64,000 bases of DNA from Brevipalpus yothersi (lineage: Eukaryota; Arthropoda; Arachnida; Trombidiformes; Tenuipalpidae), in NCBI GenBank assembly GCA_003956705.1, contig QZCP01000623.1, positions 97,542 through 161,541 of the forward strand. The letters run 5' to 3'. The translations under genes were made by a program, and so were the position numbers. How positions within the stretch are numbered: position 1 is the stretch's first letter; every line of letters starts with the position of its first letter. This document shows, piece after piece, positions 62,601 through 64,000 of this stretch. Under the pieces are notes generated by a model. The model was not told the DNA's origin, made no database searches, and saw only the letters and a program-made list of their open reading frames with translations.

Positions 62601-64000
62601 CGAATTCTTACCCGATCCTGCTGTGGAAACAACAAGAGGTTCACTGGGTTCACTTCTTCCCACTTTATTGAAGGCCGTTACGGTGATCTGGTAGCGAGTT
62701 CCACATCTCAATCCTGTGAGAGTGAAACCATCTAGAGTACCCATTGCTGTACGATCTATCCATTCATCACTGTCTGTCCGATAGTTTATGATGAATCCCT
62801 CCACAGGGTTAAGATTATCAGTTTGCCAGGCAAGGCGTAGCGAACTACTGCCAATGTCAACTACACGAGGCTTCACGGGAGTTGGTGGATCTAAGGAGGG
62901 CAAAGGAAAAGTTAAATCATTATTCAAAAGAACCAATTTTGAATCTTTCATTATGACAAAAGGATTGTGCATCACACATCTAGATTGATTCCAAAAATAG
63001 TGTACAATCGGATTCATGAATGCTTGAAATTGTACAATGGATAAGATCTCTTTTATCTATTCTTGTTTGAATGCCTCCAGGATTGGACTTGAATTACATG
63101 TGAAGATCATGATAGCTATTTTGTTGGCTAATTTGCGTGTCATGAACAGATTTCACATGTGATGAGAATGAAATACAGAAGTCACAAACTAACATTTGAG
63201 AGAATGATTCCGGCAGACGACACACACAATCTTAGCCTGAGTATAATGACTACAAAGCGATTCTGTTAAACTCATGGAAATGATCACCGACAACAATGTG
63301 TGTGAAAGTAAGTCAGAGAAAAAAAGACGAGAAAAGAAGATGCGAGTATTCCACTTTCTTTTACTTCCTATTCTCATTGTGGTTTCTTGGCGTTTTTCTC
63401 TTCCCTACTTCTTCTTATTCCCAGAATTGCCTGCAAGAATCTCTGTATGGCTCAAAATCACACCAACAGAGAGAGAATGCTTAGGATAAACATTAAGCTC
63501 TCCATTTCTGTGAGTTGGACAAACAGAACATTATCAACAAAATAAGAAATGCCACAAAGAATTGAGCTTTTTGGCCGCTGATCGAATAACAACCTCACAC
63601 TATATATATAGTTAAGAACTGATTTGCTGACTCTCGAGGTTTTTTTCTTCGCTTCCTGGGAGAGAAAAAAAATGATCCAAGATTTGAACAAATCCTGTGT
63701 ATACTACTGCTGCATTTGATAGAAGTTGATGGTAACACTAATGACCCTTTCATCAGTTAAGAATTTAAGTGACTATACAAAAAATCAACAAGAAAAAGTG
63801 AGAATATGGAAGCATTTTTTGCTTAGATACTCCACTAACCGTATTCCAGCGTTTGGCCGAGCACTTCTTTGGATGCAGGTCCTGTGCCTTGACGATTATA
63901 TGCTTTGATCACGAGGCCATATCGAGTGTTACGTTTAAGATCACTTAACACCATGGACATTTCATTTGAAGGAGGCGATGATAAAGATGACTGCTCTTGT
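58030..64000 (-). CDS. Dscam: Second Dscam-like receptor, 3' half (5' end outside window)
   Basis: Exons on the minus strand: beyond 64000 to 63840, 62890-62612, 60171-59878, 59193-58996 and 58346 to either a stop at 58030 or a donor at 58099. All joined junctions are phase 1. The first visible exon ends an FN3-2-type repeat (LKRNTRYGLVIKAYNRQG). Then come an FN3-5-type repeat (GLRCGTRYQITVTAFNKVG) and an FN3-6-type repeat (NGCPILSFMIQYK, EAGSTEAQYQFATLT). A membrane exon follows (PIVVIPVFAVLLITIIITVI) with a Lys/Gly-rich inner edge. The tail exon is cysteine-rich (five Cys) and contains VYDMP, a possible tyrosine signalling site. The FN3 order and phases equal those of the plus-strand gene, so the two are paralogues, arranged tail to tail. 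The Ig part lies beyond the right edge. Confidence 0.9.
59641..59681. repeat. (GA)n microsatellite
   Basis: 20 units in the intron after the last FN3 exon of the second Dscam-like gene; CT in its transcript. Confidence 0.98.
60172..62611 (-). other. Intron between the two last FN3 exons of the second Dscam-like gene
   Basis: 2.4 kb, against 329 bp in the plus-strand paralogue. No extra FN3 or Ig exon recognised on the minus strand. Contains short CA/TA repeats near 61740-61775. Confidence 0.6.
62891..63839 (-). other. Intron between FN3-2 and FN3-5-type exons
   Basis: 0.95 kb, against 65 bp in the paralogue. No exon-like segment seen, which supports direct joining of the two FN3 repeats. 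Confidence 0.6.

Noticed and set aside
1..64000. CRISPR arrays, transposases, viral or toxin genes
   Set aside because: No regularly spaced repeats, no transposase or polymerase motifs and no terminal inverted repeats were recognised on either strand.

Overview
This 64-kb window is nuclear DNA of an animal with spliceosomal genes. All introns I could define are GT-AG. The DNA is AT-rich and unusually loaded with (GA)n/(CT)n microsatellites. The gene content (Dscam-like immunoglobulin/fibronectin receptors, an Expansion-like MH2 protein, a cysteine-rich secreted protein of an arthropod type) points to an arthropod. Two Dscam paralogues with a shortened domain set suggest a chelicerate, possibly a mite. 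That placement is inference.

Layout. At 0-3.3 kb there are mostly CT/GA repeats, with one orphan plus-strand exon-like segment (3348-3448). At 3.63-5.43 kb, minus strand, lies a five-exon gene for a 437-residue MH2-domain protein (Expansion-like). At 5.97-7.02 kb, minus strand, lies a five-exon gene for a 254-residue secreted protein with 14 cysteines in the mature part. At 8.81-24.29 kb, minus strand, lies a cyclic-nucleotide phosphodiesterase of the PDE7 type; its introns hold most of the long GA/CT tracts, and its first intron holds a tRNA-Gly(GCC). At 25.39-54.46 kb, plus strand, lies a complete 17-exon Dscam-like gene (1531 residues: leader, furin-like sites, 9 Ig, 4 FN3, one membrane segment, short tail), with a 12.9-kb second intron. 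At 56.9/58.0-64.0 kb, minus strand, lies the 3' half of a second Dscam-like gene with the same FN3 order, running off the right edge.

Relations. The PDE and the first Dscam gene are head to head, with about 1.1 kb between start codons, so they may share a bidirectional promoter. The two Dscam genes are tail to tail, about 3.6 kb apart, and look like an inverted duplicate pair with different cytoplasmic tails. The shared arrangement, in which an FN3-2-type repeat is followed directly by FN3-5- and FN3-6-type repeats with no Ig10, is the most interesting biology here. I found no CRISPR array, transposase, viral gene or bacterial-type operon. Gene models were built by reading splice sites and checking exon phases by hand; transcripts were not available.
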